NCBI GenBank assembly: GCA_900618425.1
Contig: UZAN01039611.1
Coordinates: 44,128-108,127, forward strand
Length of the DNA stretch: 64,000 bases
Direction of reading: 5' to 3'
Source of the DNA: Echinostoma caproni
Lineage: Eukaryota; Platyhelminthes; Trematoda; Plagiorchiida; Echinostomatidae
Below are positions 48,366 to 61,370 of this stretch, piece after piece. A program made the translations under genes and the position numbers. The notes beneath the pieces are model-generated. The model was not told where the DNA came from and made no database searches. It worked only from the letters and a program-made list of their open reading frames with translations. Position 1 is the stretch's first letter. Each line of letters opens with the position of its first letter.

Positions 48366-51300
48366 ACCCAGGGAAACCATATTTATCCACAGACTAATAC
48401 TTACCATTGTTCCCCACAATTGAGAACGGAATATGGGAGGGGCATCAACAAAATGCTGCTCAATTTTGTTAGACGGAAGTGAGAGGTACCTTTTAAGTGT
48501 CTTTTGTAAGTTCCTCCGCAACTGTTTTTTATTGACGGTGAAACTAGAAATATCAAGAATGAGATTTTAAATTGCTGTAATTGTAACTCCGATTAGTTTT
48601 ACGCCGATTGTTAACTCTGGGTGTTAGGGTTTCCTTTCTGGTGTTGCGTTTTTCGGTGTTTATTTTATCTTACAGTCGACATTGAGGATAATAAAAATTC
48701 TCGTGACTGTTTCTGCTTGCATTTATCTATGGCAGAAGCAATTTGTTTGTATATAGTGCACAGGATGTTTTAGTATCCAAAACAAGACCACCAATTCTTT
48801 GGTATTGTATTACAAATGAATATCAGTTTACATTTGGCCATAACTTGGATTGAAAATAAATCCTTTTGAATCTGCCTATTGATTGTCCGTTTAGAATGGC
48901 GCTCGCTTTGGCCTACACACTTTACGTGCATACAACTGCGTAAACATTCTCACACGAAATTTGGGTTTTCAGGGAACTCCGCACACACGTACACACACAC
49001 TACCGGAACCGTTGCGGTCGACATAAATAGCTCGTTTTTAGCCACTTTCATAACTGTTCAATACTGAATTAGCTTGCTTTGATTTTATAGACGATATTGA
49101 TATGAGCTATTTGTCGAGTGTGATTTAATTAATAAATCAAATCTCGGAGATCAAAATGGTTTATTGGTTTAAATGAAAAAATAACCGCTATGACAAATAT
49201 GCTATAATGGGATGTAACAATCAAATTTTAGATGGATAAGAATAATTCATGAATAGTCATCAAAATTGCAATTTCTTTCCACTACTTCATCGCTTACTGT
49301 TACTTTTCGCAAAATTATTTTCTATTCCATAAGCAATCCTCAATTTTGATCATCGGTGGATATATTCACAGCAGTTCTCGCAGACCTGTTTGAGGGCAAA
49401 TCATTTTAAGTCAGAGGTTTTCTAATTATTTTCAGCCATTAGTAATGGAACAAACGACGTATTTGGTCATTTGCAGATATTTCATTTCACAAAATTGCAG
49501 TCTGGCAATTAGGAGGCTTTTTACATTTTTTTATAGATTTCACAGAATTTTAAAGGCTTATGTTCAGCAATGAACTCAGAAGGAGTCTACGGTAGGGGTA
49601 GGTGAAACAATTCATGCTCCGGGCTAATTTCCTTTTAACGAACTCGTAAAGAGTAGCACGAAAAGAAAGTCTATTAGTTATACTGAAATACTATTGAATG
49701 GAGTATCAATAATTTTACTGTCTTTTTCATTTTTATTTCCTTTTATTAAATACACATAATTTTCAGGTAGAAGAAGCGGTTATCAAAAGGCTGCCACAAG
49801 ACACACAGAGAAAGGTGGAAGTTAGGCCGTGCTGATGGCATTCCAACACGCCCTCCGGGTTGATAACTTGATGAAGTTGTCACCTTAATACCACCGATCT
49901 AACCAGATATTGCTTAACAGCATAAACATGTTGTTTTATCATATGGTTGTGTGGAATAAATAATTGTTATCTACGGCTTTTTCCCAAAGAAGTTGCAGCT
50001 AAATCTGCCTCTGTGTCAAGCAAATAATGTCATGTTTGCACTTATTAACAGATAATAATTGCCTCCTAGCGACTGCAGTAATCTTTCATTCATATGGTTC
50101 CATCACAACCCCTCCATTTACTGCTTCAATAATTGTGCTCATCACTCGTTCTATGAGTGAAAAGTAAATTCCAGTGTACAACTGTTCCAAACATGTATAA
50201 TTTAGGCAGTAGTAATAGGTTAATCATGTGTTGGTTATTTTAATAAATAATTTCTGATCTAGACATGATGTACTTTGCAATTTAGTGTTTTGTCTCATGT
50301 TTTACTTTGCATTATTCGTATTGGTCCTTTCTCAACATATGACTATCGATCATATCACTGTTGCTAGTAAAGAGTTCTTATGAAGTTAAAATTTATTCTC
50401 ATTTACCTTAAGTTAAGACATAATAATACTTCTGGATTAACGAAACATTGGGATTGATAATCTCTCCAGCTATATGAGGAACGCGTTATCAACCGTGTCG
50501 AGCAATACACGTTGCAGACAATCATTAACAACCTGACAGAAATTTTGCTTGAGGAATTAAGTATACAAATTATGTGATTACAATGTTGTGGTTAAATCAG
50601 CCCATTCCAAATCACCGATTACTTGCTCATCACCTGGGATTCTAACTCACAATTAAAAGTTGCAAGTAATAACAAGAACGTTTACCGTTTCGAGTCCAAA
50701 CGGATAGAAAAAATGTAGAGTACAACTGGCCATAGTCTACAATCTTCTCTTTCCACATATATGCATGCCATAATTTTTTCCGTCTGTGACTCATGGAAAG
50801 AAAAACACCTGGACACGCATGCATATTTCAATGTGACCGTTTTGAGAGGGAGACGATTGTCTAAATATTAAATGATAATGTGAATATGTATAGAAATCGA
50901 AAATAGGATTTTAGTAAGAAACCAATTGGAGAATTTATGAACACCTTCATTCGAATGTTTAAGTATTTTAGCAGAAAATTTATTTCGGATAAAATGACCA
51001 TAACAGGCGCGCTTCGGGCAACTACATTCTATAGTCCAGCTATCATCTCTTTATGAGTTGATTATATTCTGCTGACTGACCACTTACTGTTATTAGAATG
51101 CTCATTCTAAGTTACGCCACCACACCAATAAGCACCCACCAGGAAAATCACAGAGATATAGTCAATCACTGAGTTGAACCCGTGTCACTCCCTCCAATGC
51201 ACGGTCATCTTGAGGTATTCACAAGTTCACAGCAATGCATGAACAGAAGCTTCTCAGCTGTTAGCATTTCATTCTCGTTACGCATGTGGAATCCAGTAGA

Positions 51301-51957
51301 GTGGAATTTGGACTATGAATTGACAGATTATTCACTGATCCAATCTTATCCGTACCATTTCCTGGAGACCAGACACAATTGTACACGGGTGATTTCCAGG
51401 TATTTAGGAATTACCCAATTTGATATTTGCTTGAAGATATTTTACAAAGTAGCCCGGAAAGATTGTGATATCTGATCATTTACACAATACTTGAATATAA
51501 ACAGGACACTTCTTCTCGATGGCATTGTTTTTTCTCGTTGCACCAGCGATCAAATAACTGAGACTCAAGATACGTAGATGTGTATGTTGTATGTTGTACT
51601 CCGGAAGTTATCTGAAAGTTTTCTAACATACCATTTCAGGTCTATGTGCGTTAATTCTAATGCCAGTGCCTTATAGGATTTGAATATTTGATTCAACACA
51701 AATTAGGAAAAAAATGAGTTTATGGCATAACATGCCTAAATGACTCAGAGGTTTTATGAAGTATGACAACTAACCAGTGTCAACTCAAGGTGCTTCAGCC
51801 AATCGCTATTAGCAAGAAAAATCCGCAAGTAGCTTAAATTTGTCCGGTTGGAATAACTTGAGTGAATTCCATTTAATCTCTTTGATGGATTCCTTTGATT
51901 CAAGTAAAAATCAATTTTTAAACAAACACCTTAATGAGCTGTGTCATAAATCCGTGT
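48366..51957. other. Unassigned AT-rich sequence
   Basis: No recognised feature. Confidence 0.4.
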
Positions 51958-52083
51958 AACAATTATTTATTTATTATGATTATATATTTATATGATATAT
52001 TATACATTTCATTATTATAATAATATTATTAATAATAATTGATTAATTATTCATTAATTAATTATTTTTATTAATAATATTGC
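51958..52083. repeat. Extreme AT tract with palindromic TTAATTAA-type words
   Basis: About 125 bases with almost no G or C, rich in TAAT/ATTA words that can pair with each other. Confidence 0.85.
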
Positions 52084-55000
52084 ACAAGAATCCAGCGAAC
52101 GGTGGTCATTTGATAGGAGAAAGCGAGAAAATTACTTGGAATGGAATCGAAACGTTACCTCATTAGATTTCCGCAAAATTCTTTTTAATTAAATTTGTGT
52201 ATAGAGTAAATATTATTGTACATTCACGATAAACCAGCTACTGAAATCAGAGGTTTACTGGAAGTTGTGTACTCAGGGAACACCGAGAGCATCAATGATG
52301 AATTTTCAGCTTGAGAAAACGTTTGGAGGAAAAGGTCATATATTCTAAACAAGGGTATATTAGGAATAAATGGGTATAAATTATCATAAAGGAAAACAAC
52401 AAAAATGTAAAATGGGGCATTTTTATCTAAATTCTTGTATTCTTATTACGTAGTTCAAGCCTGGAAGAGATATTTAACTGGTTCATGTTGTCACACAATA
52501 CGATTAGTTGGTGGGGAGAGTTTGGTAGGTCGTCATTTCCTCCCGATCGTTCTGGGTTGAACAGGCGATCGTCTACAAGAAACGACTTGTGTATTTCCAT
52601 TAGTACAACCTTGTCAAAGAAGGTGGAAGCTATGGAACAACTGGGTTAGATGTGTTCTATAATAAGATCTAATGAATCTTAATTGAGTTGTGTCTGTATG
52701 AAGCCTTGATTATCAACAAAGTCATCAAATAGTATAATTTATTAGGGATTGAAGCTACCGGCGATTTTCAGTGAGTGAACGAGGGGAATACATTTCGTAT
52801 AGCGACCAAGAGCCGACTGAAAATCAAGTAGATCATATCAATTTGGTTCAGGTGAACATGCTAGCCTTGTTATCAAATTACATGGAACAAAGTACACCTC
52901 AATACATGGTTGTGCTTTTGCACAGCTGAATTTAAATGCCAGTAACTTTTGTCGATTACACAAAAGTTTACTTTTATTCAGCTTTTCCTAAATTTCGCTT
53001 TAAATGCGACGTATTTTATTTTGCTTTTTGTTCTCAATATTTGTTCCGTAAACGGTTAATACGATGAACAAATCATGACTTGTACTGTGAACTCTGGTTC
53101 TCAATGTATCAGCTAAAATAATTTGATGTTTAAGTGGGGGTTTTGGCATAACCAAGAATCGATCGTTTTATAACGGATGTTTGACCCATGAAGTTCCGCT
53201 TGAGTAAGCTTTCATGTGCACATCTCAAGCATGTCGGCGATGAAACAGCTTTACTTTTTGTCGCCAACTCGTTGATGTATTAACTCAATGAATCTGAAAC
53301 AGTCTGACGTTTGCAATAACCGAGGAATTCATAGAAATCTGTTTGCATTTACTGTGTGTTGGGTTGGATTAGGAATTCTCGCTACAGGTCCGTCAAAATG
53401 NNTAAGATAAAGTAATTCTAAAGTAATTTTGATTTCTTGTGAGTTGATAAAGAAAAACTGACAAAAATACCCATACAATGTTCGGTCATCATTAAACACT
53501 TGAAGTATGATATCCCTCAACGAACGGTCTGTGGCTATAGGCTAAAAATGTAACTTAAATAAAGCTTGAAGCCGGCAAAGACTAATGATCAGTTCTTTTC
53601 TTTTGCTCGCACCACATTGGCATGTAGGTTGGATAGAGTTATTTAGTTTCTCAGTGGTCCTGAATGTTTGATGCGTACCATTGACTGGTTGGAGCTGTCG
53701 GTTTTAGTAAGTTCAAAGTGAAATAAACAGCGGTGGAACGTTTTACCAAACCAAATGGACTTTGTTCGAAGCGATTACCAGTAAAACGTGTGTTTTGTGT
53801 AGTTTTTTGGCTCGGAAATTGGTCTGCGTCTACAAACAGCAGAGCTTCGTGAGCGGCACCTGACAATTTTGAAGTTACCGAACCCATAAAGAATGTTAGC
53901 TTCACAGTTATAATAAAACTAATTAATGCCAATAGTTACACTCGAAATAACAAAATTGGACTTCTTGATTTACCCTTTTATTGAACTCTGCACAACTTAA
54001 AAGTCAATCTTGCTACGGCATTACCAGGTGCTAAACAACAAAACGTTCTCATACCCCAGATGCGTTCTTCTTGCGGTTTCAACAGCAGAAAGCAATGGTT
54101 TGAGGGATATTTGGTCCCTAAAGAATGTTGCATTCCACTCAACGCCGAATCGCTGTCACCTAATTTGCATTTTATTCAAACAAAGCATTTAAAAACAACC
54201 AGTTCCGGGTAGTGTGCTGATCAGCACCATGGATTCTATCTTACTTGACACCCTCGAAACAATGAGGTTGGGTATCTTGGTTCACATTCCTGTCGGTGTG
54301 CATGATTTTCGAATGGAGTTCGCCAGAGTACATTTGTTATTGATAAAAATTTACGAATTACAGGCAGTTCTGTGATCCTGGGTAATTGGTTTGAACAATG
54401 GAACCGGGATATGTGAATACTTTCGAATAATATTTACCTGATTCGCAAAAGCGGTGTATTCCTCCGGGATATCCGTGAACCTAATTCTTAGCGAGCGATC
54501 TCGATAAATTATAACCCTTGATTCCGAGCATACACACATCAATGTCACACACTTTTTTATGTGACGTGTTTTACAGACAGGTATATTGGGGCAAAAGCGC
54601 AGGTTAAGTCCATTATGCGCTCCGTCGAACAACAAGTTGAAGGCCTTGCTCTAATTCACTTATTTCCTTTATCGTCAAATTTGTCAAACTACCTCGTTTT
54701 GGTAAATTTATCGCTTCATTAAAATGTTCATCACCCCAAATTTTCAGGATTCTAGCACTCACGATTGAACCGTTATTCTTTTGCCTCCAAAATGAAATAA
54801 CCTCTTTTTAGTCAAGAGAACAACTGAAGTCCTTTCTGGCATAAAATGTCTTTTTCTATAGTAAACAGAAAAAACATCCCTCTTCAGCAGCAGTTCTTGC
54901 ATCCATCGTGTGTTTGCTGTTGTTTTACTGTTTGGCAGACAACAGCCTAATTGTTACTGTGGGCTAGTGTCCTCACTTCGTCAACTGCCGGATTGGCTTA

Positions 55001-56800
55001 AATCCTCCTTCAAGTCTTATAGGTCATTCCTTTTCTGTCTGTTCCACATATCTGCTATGCTGAGAAAAACTAATTATTTGTTTGATGAATGCAAAGTGTT
55101 TTCAGGTTTCACTGAATCCTAGTCCAGACAACGATACGGTGTTTTATGCATTCTACATTTTAAATGTAAGTACACTCCCAGCGTGACTACACTTCAACGT
55201 GTGCCAAATTAATGTAGGCGTTTGAGAAAACATTCAGCACACACCAAACTACTTGAAGGCAGCCATCTTGGAGTGAATAACCGAATACATGGTTATCCTT
55301 CTTCTAAGTGATAGTATACATAAATGAGCCGTTTTGCATCGTCATAGATTATAAAGCACATATTATGTTCATCAACAATGGAGGAAATTTTCTAGATACT
55401 TGTAGCAATATTTTTATAACTGTTTTTATTCGTTTTACCATCTGAAAAGCTGCCAATTCTGGTATAGGATTTCACCTAATCAAAAACAAAGCATTCAAAT
55501 CAATCCTTGTAGCATTACATTCACTTCTACCGCTGGATTCTCTGAGAAGTATGTCTGTGCGAGTACATAGGCATTTGGGATTTTCTGCATTGCGTGACCC
55601 GTGAGGTTTCGTAACGACCAAAAATATGCAAATATGCCCAGTTGCATTTGTTAAGAATTAACTTTACGTGAATCACATTTTTTTGGATATTGAATACGCG
55701 CGCGTGAATCCGGAGTTTTGAGAAGGTTTTCAAATTATTATTAGTAATAATTGTGCATTTCATTTGATTTTTTCATTTTTATTGAACATTTCATTGTGTT
55801 TAAAGTCACATTGACTTGATTCTCCGTGAATTTTTGAAACTAATATGTGACATTGGTTTTTAGTACGCTACATGTGTATCAGGTTGACCTATATCCAAAA
55901 AAATGGATTTAAAGACCTGTGATCATTCGATCGATCACTGTTAAGTTGAATGGTGAACGTCATACACTCTTAGTTTGGATGTAACTGCAAGTCAATACTT
56001 CCGGAATGGATACAGATTGATTGCGAGCGCATTGAGCAAGGAAAGTGTCCTTGATTACTCCAAAGATCAGCAAAGTCAATGATGGAATGATATATCGCAG
56101 TGATAAAAGGTCATGGGCGGAATAATGTTTGCCGATGAGCACGTGACTGAAATCTGAGGACAGATTGAATCAATCGCAGTTCGTGCTCGACCAGATGTGG
56201 AAAAGCAAAGAAATAGGAAACGTTTTAGCGTAAAATCATACTATGATATTACTCACGCAAACCCTGATCAATACCGTTAATGAATATCATACAACAGATT
56301 TTCGATGGAGAATATTCTGTGTGATTGCATCAGACGTTTATCAAGCTAAAATCAAACTTTTGGCTACATCCCAACGGATTTTGGTAGTATGATAATCAAA
56401 GTTGTAGGTGCAGTAAATCCATCGCGTTATTTTGGATGGTGATCTGAACGTGTTGATCTTTACCAAAACGTGCGATGTGTTCATACATGAACATTTCGAA
56501 AATCACCCATCTGGCGTTACACCGCACCATTTGAAAAAGGTATTCACGACACCGGAGTCTGTTTTCTTCACGTGCAAGAATAATCCTTGGTTATCACTGA
56601 TAACTTTTAATCACACAATAAGGTAAAACGAATGTGGCGATTGATTTTTGTCCAAAGCCATTAAACATTATCTATGAAACCCCATGAGACAAAAAGGATG
56701 ATAAATATAAGTGGTGAACTTAATTTTGGCCCAGCTTGCTCCCCCCCTCCCCTACGCCGGGCAGTGCGATCACATTTTCACACTTATTTGAACTGTATCA
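52084..56800. other. Unassigned AT-rich sequence
   Basis: No transposon domain or RNA was recognised. Two Ns lie at 53401-53402. Confidence 0.4.
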
Positions 56801-56925
56801 CTGTGTGTGTCCCCGGGTGTGTGTGTGTGCACGCTAGCAGAGAGTGACAGCCCAATCGAACCGCGCTCCTTGCAACCCAAAATTGTATAACGCGTAGAGC
56901 GGGAGACAGAGAGAGAGAGAGAGAC
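56801..56925. repeat. (GT)n and (GA)n simple repeats
   Basis: GTGTGT runs at 56801-56830, split by CCCCGG, and a GAGA run at 56901-56925. Confidence 0.9.
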
Positions 56926-58228
56926 AGTAGAGGCCGGAAGAATGTCAACATTTCCAAGACGAGGATCAGTGTAGATGGAAATTGTGTGGAAGCTACAAAC
57001 CAAAAAGGCCATTCGGTTGAACGGATTCTGTTTCCTTGTGATAAGCTATCGTGACAGTGGACTGCTCTGGGAAATGCAACCTGACACGCTCACAGAATGT
57101 TATTCACCCTACCCTTGTTTCCGATTGCAAAGGAAATTCTAACACAGCTCTGCATTTGCCGAGCCTTGTTTGGTCGACTGCAAATGTCGCCCTTTCAAAT
57201 AAGTCATGCGGGAGAATGAAAATGTTGGAGAATTATATGTCTGAACAGGGAAATTTCTTTCAATCCCGGGAAATTATTTGCCTTTGAGCGTCCAATGAGA
57301 ATATGTGGGTTTTCCGCTGGTAAAATTGTTTTTTGAACCTGGAAGGAGAGAGCTTTCTTCAGGTAATCCACTTGCATTCACCACACTAAAACCTTAATCG
57401 TCAAAGTTTTCCTATGTATTAGATGTCAAAATACTTGGTTTTTAAATTTGGGAAATACTCGTGTAATGAATTACCCGCAATTGTTCTGGAACTAAATGAA
57501 CTTGTGTTCATCGTCCCGTCTCTAGCAGCCAATCATATTATTATTGAAACCTGAATTTTTCAATTGGCATTTGTTTTGTTTCACCAGATCTATTTTGTTA
57601 CTGTTTGAGTAAATCTGAGCCAATTAGCAGATTTGATCATGGTGACACTCATTCAATGACCCTTAAATTCGCTAAACCCGGAAACCGTAAAAGGCCGCAA
57701 TAGCAAAACACTGTTCTTCATACTTCGTTAGATTTTTGGGCCTGTACTGCTGTCCCAGACATTGTCGTTTACTAGCCTTGAGTGTATTTTATGAAATGCC
57801 TCAAATCGATGACTTATTGAACGAATAAAAAATAACCGAATTCTCATTGTGTTCACAAAATACTTCCGTGTGGGTGTGCGAAGAAAACAAGAAGAATATC
57901 TTTTCAAATGTTAATTGTTATGCAGTACCATCTATTGAGCAACAGTTTGAGAAAGCAAATAACTGACCAGACGAGCAACATCTAGTTGAAAAATATCAAG
58001 ATTCTGCGTAATCCAGCGACTGAAGGTAAGGATGAATGTGAACACACAATTATATATGCTCAACTATCATCGTTCCACCTAAAACATACATGTTTTCCTG
58101 CCGTCCATATACCGAATTGTATACGTCCTCCACTATTTTTGACGCGGATCGTAATAACCACACATCACACTAGAAAAACGAGTGCAACTTGCTGATACGG
58201 GGGCAGATAGGTTGTTATTCCGTTTCAG
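56926..58228. other. Unassigned sequence
   Basis: No recognised feature. Confidence 0.4.
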
Positions 58229-58400
58229 AGGGTGTGAACAGCAACCCCCGCAGATTGCCCAAGGATTTTTCTTTAAACCACTCAAAGCACAGAGGCTTCA
58301 GGAACTAAGCGCTGCTGACGTGATAGCTAACCGCATGTACATAGCTCATCTGCAATACGATATTAATTTTCCCACCATTCGTCCTTGCGTTTTAATCATT
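58229..58400 (+). other. Exon candidate of unknown gene
   Basis: An open stretch of 57 codons follows a pyrimidine-rich acceptor-like TTATTCCGTTTCAG (ending 58228) and ends at a donor-like GTAAAC (58401). The frame includes CEQQPPQIAQGFFFKPLKAQ and ELSAADVIANRMYIAHLQY. It reads protein-like, but no family was recognised. The donor lies inside the arm of a 15-bp inverted repeat. Confidence 0.3.
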
Positions 58401-58460
58401 GTAAACACCCAATCAGTGTCTCAAATCATAAATGTTGAGAGATTAATTGGGTGTTTACAA
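58399..58460. repeat. 15-bp perfect inverted repeat (hairpin)
   Basis: TTGTAAACACCCAAT (58399-58413) and ATTGGGTGTTTACAA (58446-58460) are exact reverse complements around a 32-nt loop. If transcribed, this would form a stable stem-loop. Confidence 0.95.
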
Positions 58461-58557
58461 AGATGAAAAAGCAAAGGCGGATTGTGGTCGATTTCACCTT
58501 GTATTATAGATCACCTGTGTACGTGTGGATACTCCCAACCTTTATAATTCTGTCTCT

Positions 58558-59130
58558 GAAAGCCTGAGTAAAGTCGGTATTGGGTGTCTCAGGTTGTGGC
58601 AGTCACCGCTCGATCGCACCTCAGAACATGCTCCGATATGACCAAATGTCTCATATACCATCTGCTGAGAAAGCCCTAATTACTGTTTGTTTGAGGCGGT
58701 GCTTTTCCATTAAAGCGAGAAGACAAAAAGCCTAAATCCCCGCTATATCCGGTCAGTGAACCACTGGTAGTTCACCTAAGGGAGTTGGCTAAAATCCCCG
58801 ATTTGAAACCATCGAAGAACGGGCAGACAGGCTACGCACCTTCCTGGTAATACTAGTTGTCACCGGCTCGATTGGGTATCCAGGTTTATGGGATACACTG
58901 GACGTTTGACCCCGTCCAAAGGATCCGACGAACCATACAAGGCTCTACAGTGGATCGCGATTTTTACACACCACTCTGAAGCCTTGCGGGTCAGGAGTTG
59001 TTAAGCCGAAGGCTCCGGTTGTGAATTCGGCAAAAAACATTCACCTGCTGTGATCTGAGCAACCTATTGGACTCGCGCCTTCGAGATAAACATTGGCGTT
59101 TTTATAAAAGTTATTGTATAGCATTGTACA
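58558..59130 (-). repeat. Interspersed repeat family, copy D
   Basis: Inverted relative to copies A-C. On the minus strand it reads CCAATAGGTTGCTCAGATC, GAATTCACAACCGGAGCCTT, CTCCTGACCCGCAAGGCTT, TTTGGACGGGGTCAAACGTC, GAGCCGGTGACAACTAGTAT, TGAACTACCAGTGGTTCACT and CAACCTGAGACACCCAATAC. It appears to be the least decayed copy. It lies downstream of the RTE LINE in the LINE's own direction. Confidence 0.82.
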
Positions 59131-59439
59131 GCATAGATCCAAAGATTTCATTCAACCCGGTGCGAGCAATGCCTAAAGTTAAAAACACCGGAGTACGTAA
59201 GATAATTTCTTCACTATTGACGAGATAATATGCCCTGTTATGAAACCCAAACTTCAAATGCAACCTCAGCTTGCTCCAATGTCAGTGTTATATCATCAGC
59301 ATCATTGTACATCGTAATACAGTGAAGCAAACTTTACTGATCACCACCAAACTCAAAATGCATACAAGATAAGTGAGAATGTGTAAGGAGGACAGGGATT
59401 GGGCCTATTTTTAGGGACGGAAAAAGAAAGCGAACCTCT
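59131..59439 (-). other. RTE 3' flank or untranslated region
   Basis: Lies between the last recognisable RTE codons and repeat copy D. On the minus strand it includes GTACAATGATGCTGATGATA, which may be the LINE's 3' untranslated region. The element's exact end could not be placed. Confidence 0.35.
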
Positions 59440-60521
59440 ATGGTCAACATATAGAGCACACAGCCCNCATGACCTTCAGTGTCTCCAACCATGCGATTTT
59501 TGGAGTCTTTTGGATCCCAACCTGGAAGACCAGAGACATCTACTCTACCCAATCGCTCTGTGCATTTCTGTATGCCTCGTCTTCACGTCATCTGCTGATC
59601 TCCACGTGACTTTCTCCAGCTTGTAACAGCCACTGCAAAGAAGGCGCGCTGCGATAGGCGACCGTTGGACATACGTAAAACGTGTCCTAAGCAACGGAGC
59701 CTACTGAGCTGGATTCGATGAGATAGCGAGTTCTTATCTGATATATTCTCAAACACCCGAGGACTAACTTCTGATTTACTAACCCACTCACTCCATCCCA
59801 CTTGGGTCAAACTAAGTAAGCATCGATTGTCGAGCACTGCTAAACGACGGGTGTCTTTTACCCGCAAATTCAAGGTCTCACAACCGTAAAGTAGAACTGA
59901 TTGTACATTGGCGCAGTATACGTGACTTTTCAACTTCAGGGAAACGTCACGTCGCCGCCACAGGTGTTTTAGTCCTGCGTACGCTGCTCGATCCTTGGAA
60001 ATGCGGGCGGTTAACTGCTTCAATGTGCTACCGTCGTTGGTCACGCAGCTACCAAAGTACGGGAGGGAGTCAACTTCAACTAATTGCTGACCGTCTAGTT
60101 TCAGAACAGAGCTCGGCGACACCCAGTCTTGTAGCAGCACTTTGCGCTTTGAAGGTGCGAAGCACATGCCGAACGGAGCGACAGAACTTGCTAATCTGTC
60201 AAGTGCTCTTTGTGCACCATTCATACGTTCGAACAAGGAAACGATGTCGTCAGCGTATTCAAAATCGCACAGCTTTTCTCCAGCTGCCCATTCAATACCT
60301 ACATTTTGGAGACCACTTAGTGTGTTCTCCAGTATTTCGTCTATGATGAAATTGAAGAGGAATGACGAAAGAGGGCACCCTTGACGAACACCGCTGCTAA
60401 TAATGAGCGACCTACTCAGCTCGCCATAGACCCTTACGCCACCAGACGTACGTGAGTAGAGTGAACTTAGTATGTTCACATACTTCTGCGGCATTCCTTT
60501 GCGAGCCCATAAGGGATTCAC
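59440..60521 (-). pseudogene. RTE reverse transcriptase palm, thumb and C-terminal tail
   Basis: Open for 312 codons from 60521 to a TGA at 59585-59583. It carries SSGVRQGCPLSSFLFNFIID (motif B), CDFEYADDIVSLFER (motif C, intact YADD), SKRKVLL, LPYFGSCVTNDG, VLLYGCETLNL and RLRCLGHVLRMSNGRLSQRA, the typical RTE tail. The stop falls where Trp is expected (QQMT then TGA), and the same frame continues with RRGIQKCTERLGRVDV and LPGWDPKDSKNR. A further frameshift near 59492 leads to AWLETLKVM. The motifs in this piece are the best preserved part of the element. Confidence 0.92.
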
Positions 60522-61363
60522 AATGAACTGAGTCCAAGACTCTTTTTAGGTCAAGGAAAGCGACAACCGTTGGTCGACGGTGCGTTCGGCGTAGCCCGAG
60601 GACTTGACGCAGGGTGAAGATTCGATCGATACAATCGTGACCTGGTCGAAATCCTGCTTGTTGTTCGCGGATGTTTATCTCCCCAAACGGCATCAGACGT
60701 CGAAGTATAATGGAGGCTAATAACTTGGTGACGATTGGGTTCAAAATTATTCAACGGTGGTTTGCGCAGTCATTGCGAGATTCCTTCTTAAAATTGGGAA
60801 CGATTAGTGATTCGCCCCAGGATGATGGGATGCGCTTGTGTAACCAGATGTCACGCATTACATCAGTAGTAGAGTCCACAAGGTCATCGCCTCCCATCTT
60901 GAAAAGAATGGAAGGAAGCCCGTCCGGCCCTGCTGCTTTTCCATTATTCAGGGCTTGGATGCAAGAACGATTTTCTCCTGCAGTAGGAGTTTCAGATGAT
61001 CCTGCCCATGGGGCCTCAACTACATCGGAGGAGATAGCCTGGTTAGCGCCTGGCCAGCTGATCTGTTCGTTGAAGTACTCCGCCAACCGGTCAAACCGTT
61101 GTTCCTCATTGTGAATAGCTTGTCCACTTTTGTCGCAGATTGTTTCACTAACTGTGGTTCCCCGACCTACCGTGTTGAGTATCAGTTGGAACAGTCTTTG
61201 ACGATTCCCTGATGCAGCTGATACTCCCATTTCACTAGCTATCTTTGCCCATCAGTTCACACGGTGTTTCTCGAGGCTCCTCGTGAGATGACATTGTAGA
61301 CGCCACCTAACCCTGTCTTGATCCCGGGCGGACGGGATTTGCCGCTTTTTCTCCATCAGTGAC
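60412..61363 (-). pseudogene. RTE linker and RT finger region
   Basis: On the minus strand the linker reads EKKRQIPSARDQDRVRWRLQ, then a TGA where Trp is expected (about 61243), then KIASEMGVSAASGNRQRLFQ. It continues through NNGKAAGPDGLPSILFK (RT motif 0) and SSWGESLIVPNFKK to CANHR, where a TGA at 60751-60753 replaces the expected Gly. The same frame resumes with TKLLASIILRRL, EQQAGFRPGHDCIDRIFTLR and VVAFLDLKRVLDSV, the palm A motif with its catalytic Asp kept. Similarity then shifts frame at about 60515. Confidence 0.85.
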
Positions 61364-61370
61364 TGACTCA

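Noticed and set aside
51120..51200. SINE head on the minus strand (GGGTTCAACTCAGT)
   Set aside because: The B-box match is partial and nothing else of the SINE family aligns.
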